Origin: Chromera velia
Taxonomy: Eukaryota > Sar > Chromeraceae
NCBI GenBank assembly: GCA_018398765.1
Contig: JAHBMJ010001916.1
Location: 1 to 17,500 of the forward strand
DNA: 17,500 bases
Direction: 5' to 3'
Positions 15,423-17,500 of the stretch are shown here, piece by piece (the first letter of the stretch is position 1; every line of letters starts with the position of its first letter). A model generated the notes under the pieces. It searched no databases, was not told the origin of the DNA, and saw nothing but the letters and a program-made list of their open reading frames with translations. The position numbers were made by a program, and so were the translations under genes.

Positions 15423-16135
15423 GGTCATAAAACATGCGCGTTGCCTTTTTCCAACACTTCCTCTGTCTGCGTCTTTCTCTTCTTCTTTGTTTGGACCTGT
15501 CTTTTCTTTCCAAGTCAGACGCCAGCCTATTTGCATGAGTGTGTCAACCTCATCTCTATTCACTTCCCGACCAAGCACCCCCTGACCGATGATATTCCTC
15601 AACCACTCATCGCAACCACTTTGAGAGGAACCTCTGCCCACCCCCCCACAAAGCCTTTGTTGCCCGCTGGCAATGCCATCGTCATCTTCTTTTTCCGAAT
15701 CTTTTCAAAGTCAAAGATGTTTGCAACTCAAAGAATGTTTTCAAAATGAGTCATATCATTGTCTTTAACCATCAGATCAAATGTTGTTGTTTCGCCACTG
15801 CGCTCAAATAGAGGGACACAAAGACACTTGACTATGCAATCTTTGTGTTTTGGATCACGAGCGGTAGGACCGGTGAACTTCCTGCGTGAAGCACTAAAAA
15901 CAGCCTGCACTTACGCTAATTTGTAACACTCCACCTCCCCCTTCTCTCCTTTCAATTTGCTCAATGTGTGCAACCATATCCATGCTTTTTCTTTTATGAC
16001 CTGGCTGGTTTCATCCATCACCCGTCTCCTCTCTGTCTGAACACGGTCAAAGCAGTGCTCTTGAAGGCAAGGTTGGCGTGAGACGGCTGTAGGGGGGGTA
16101 TATTGAGATGATCTGTTTCTCTTTCGTAAAAGATG
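15423..16135 (-). pseudogene. Decayed frame of unknown protein inside repeat copy B
   Basis: This is the counterpart of the frame at 6297-6885, with the same TAA (15913-15911) and TGA. The first part is conserved: 15916-16078 is identical to copy A over 163 bp. The part after the TAA has about nine amino-acid replacements in about 60 codons (Arg to Cys, Arg to His, Gly to Arg, Ala to Thr and similar), which is drift rather than selection. The 129 bp missing from copy A continue the reading as ALPAGNKGFVGGWAEVPLKV, so copy B is probably closer to the ancestor. A one-base shift then leads to DEWLRNIIGQGVLGREVNRD and the same tail as copy A. Confidence 0.4.
15568..15696. other. 129-bp segment present in copy B, absent from copy A
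   Basis: The segment is flanked by TTCC on both sides (15564-15567 and 15693-15696), and copy A has a single TTCC at the matching place. Its length is 43 codons, so the frame is kept. There are no GT-AG ends, so it is not a simple intron. A deletion in copy A between four-base repeats is the simplest explanation. Confidence 0.7.
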
Positions 16136-16841
16136 TCAGAATCCATGTTTTTACAAAGGAAACAAATATGTACAGGAGACTGTGCATACTTGGAAAAAAG
16201 AAATGAAAAAAGAGATTTTTTTGTGGTGGAGGACAGATGAGGGGGACAATGATCACTATAACATCCTTCTCCTTGAATAAGAAAGAAACGACCTAGGAAA
16301 CGAATGCTTCTCTGCCTTTGTTTGATTGACTGAGCAGCCTAGGTTTTCTTTTAGGTGAATTTCTGCTTGTGCAATGTAGTCAAATCTCGCAATTTTGTTT
16401 TCATGTTAATTATGCCGTAAGTGATTGTCTCAGAGTGAGAAAGTCACTGAGAACCCGAGGCTGCAAGTACATAGTTTAGTAGGGGCTCAACCTGGGGTTT
16501 GGCGTACAAGAGTGAAGACTGCGGTTCAAAGCTCTCTGAATGAACATGGTTTCATTTTCCTAAACTGCTCAGACTTGTTGATCAATCAATAAAGCATATT
16601 TGATCAATTTATTTACTTTCAATTGTCCTATAATTGTCCTTAAAGTTTTTGAAGAGGCTATAGTGAATAGGAGGCAAAGACTAGGTCCCTAGCATCAACC
16701 TAGGTATACCTAGGCATCAACATCAAAACTCTAAAAAAAAAAAAAACTCTTAAAAAAAAATGGAAAGAAAAACGCCCAATAAAATTTAGAGTTTTTTTAA
16801 ATGGCCTACGCCTAGTGTTGCAAGCATCTATGGGTCAGAGT

Positions 16842-17077
16842 GATATCGCGATACCCTGATATCGCTAATATTGTATAAATATCGTCCCGATATTTGTACC
16901 GATATGCAATATTGCTAAATATCGCCACATATCGCCAATATTGCGATATTAAATTCCATCTATATCGCATATCGGTAATATCATAATATTTAATGTAAAC
17001 GATGTTTTAAAATATCGGATATCGGGTCCACTGTGATATTTGGTAACTGTATCATAGTGTTCTACCATGAGCGATAT
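16842..17077. repeat. Array of ATATCG/CGATAT hexamers, copy B
   Basis: Counterpart of the array in copy A with about 13 intact hexamers. In the 280 bp compared I found 17 differences from copy A, all transitions and several inside hexamers. Confidence 0.8.
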
Positions 17078-17500
17078 ATAAGTTTTATATATTCACTTTC
17101 TTACCTTTCTAGCCCTCATAAAGTATGACAAGAGCTCAACAGTTACATTATCAAAGGACTCTTAAGCTAAGGACTGAAAGCGACTGCACGGATCCGCAAT
17201 CCAGGTGTTGAAGGCCTTGAACTGGTTCAGACCTAAGTTTGATTGCTTGGTCTTTGAGCAATTGAAGTCTTTATCTACTTGATACCAAAAGTTTGTGCAG
17301 GAATCTGGTCAGTAAGACAGTTAGGAAGACATTATCAACCTAGTCAGCAAGACAAACTTGCAAGTCAAAAACCTGGCTCAAATTTTTACATCACTCAAAA
17401 GGGAGCAAGTTAAAGAAATTCTCCTGCAGGCCTAAAGAAGAGAAACAAAATGAGAAAGGGAGAGAATTTAAAGACAGAGAGATAAAGACAGAGAGACAAA

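Larger units (their letters stand above)
15071..16815. mobile_element. Unit bounded by 16-bp inverted repeats, copy B
   Basis: The same inverted ends as in copy A lie at 15071-15086 and 16800-16815. The unit is longer than copy A because of the extra 129 bp at 15568-15696. What follows at 16836-16842 is the uninterrupted site into which the LTR element inserted in copy A. Confidence 0.4.
14937..17500 (+). repeat. Large dispersed repeat, copy B (no LTR element; truncated by the window end)
   Basis: Same order and orientation as copy A, collinear with it apart from a one-base homopolymer change, an extra 129 bp at 15568-15696, a small difference near 16561 and the missing LTR element. Its left flank (14889-14936, TATTTCTTCTACTATTTC-like) resembles a segment inside the repeat at about 15305-15335. 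The copy may therefore begin with a short partial duplication or template switch. Confidence 0.96.

Overview
The window looks like eukaryotic nuclear DNA. It has candidate spliceosomal introns with polypyrimidine-CAG acceptors, a Ty1/copia RNase H domain between long terminal repeats, a hAT-type insertion with an 8-bp target duplication, long simple-sequence tracts, and no prokaryotic operon or Shine-Dalgarno layout. One N at 10278 points to a draft assembly. A protist or microalga with a repeat-rich genome (a chromerid, for example) would fit, but nothing here is diagnostic of the lineage.

Layout. 1-4582: the minus strand carries a long decayed gene. One frame runs about 2.5 kb from a good splice acceptor at 4583, broken by point stops and with no visible frameshift. 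A probable downstream exon follows at 2025-1592, then GAA/GA-rich low complexity with a further weak fragment. 4604-5816: non-coding, CTAG-rich. 5817-10167 and 14937-17500: two copies (A and B) of a large dispersed repeat. Each holds an inverted-repeat-bounded unit with a decayed minus-strand frame of unknown family, followed by an array of ATATCG hexamers. Copy A also contains a 1.9-kb LTR element (7592-9502) that copy B lacks, so copy B is the empty site. 10168-12043: GA repeats, a small ORF, a possible exon, and a GC-rich 33-bp tandem repeat. 12044-14360: a plus-strand multi-exon gene of unknown function whose last exon is split by a 698-bp hAT-type element (13470-14167). 14361-14936: a hairpin repeat and another decayed coding fragment next to copy B.

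How it fits together. This is an accessory, transposon-dominated region with layered insertions: the A/B duplication came first, then the LTR element entered copy A, and separately a hAT-type element entered the plus-strand gene. The most striking signal is mutational. By hand alignment, all 24 differences between the two LTRs are transitions, about 15 of them at CpG. All 17 differences between copies A and B in the ATATCG region are also transitions. Two in-frame stops can be matched to a related copy that still has C: CGA/TGA in a tandem repeat, and CAA/TAA in the two target duplications of the hAT element. Together these suggest cytosine methylation and deamination, or a RIP-like process, acting on repeats. 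No host gene of confidently known function is present; the only confident protein domain is the copia RNase H.
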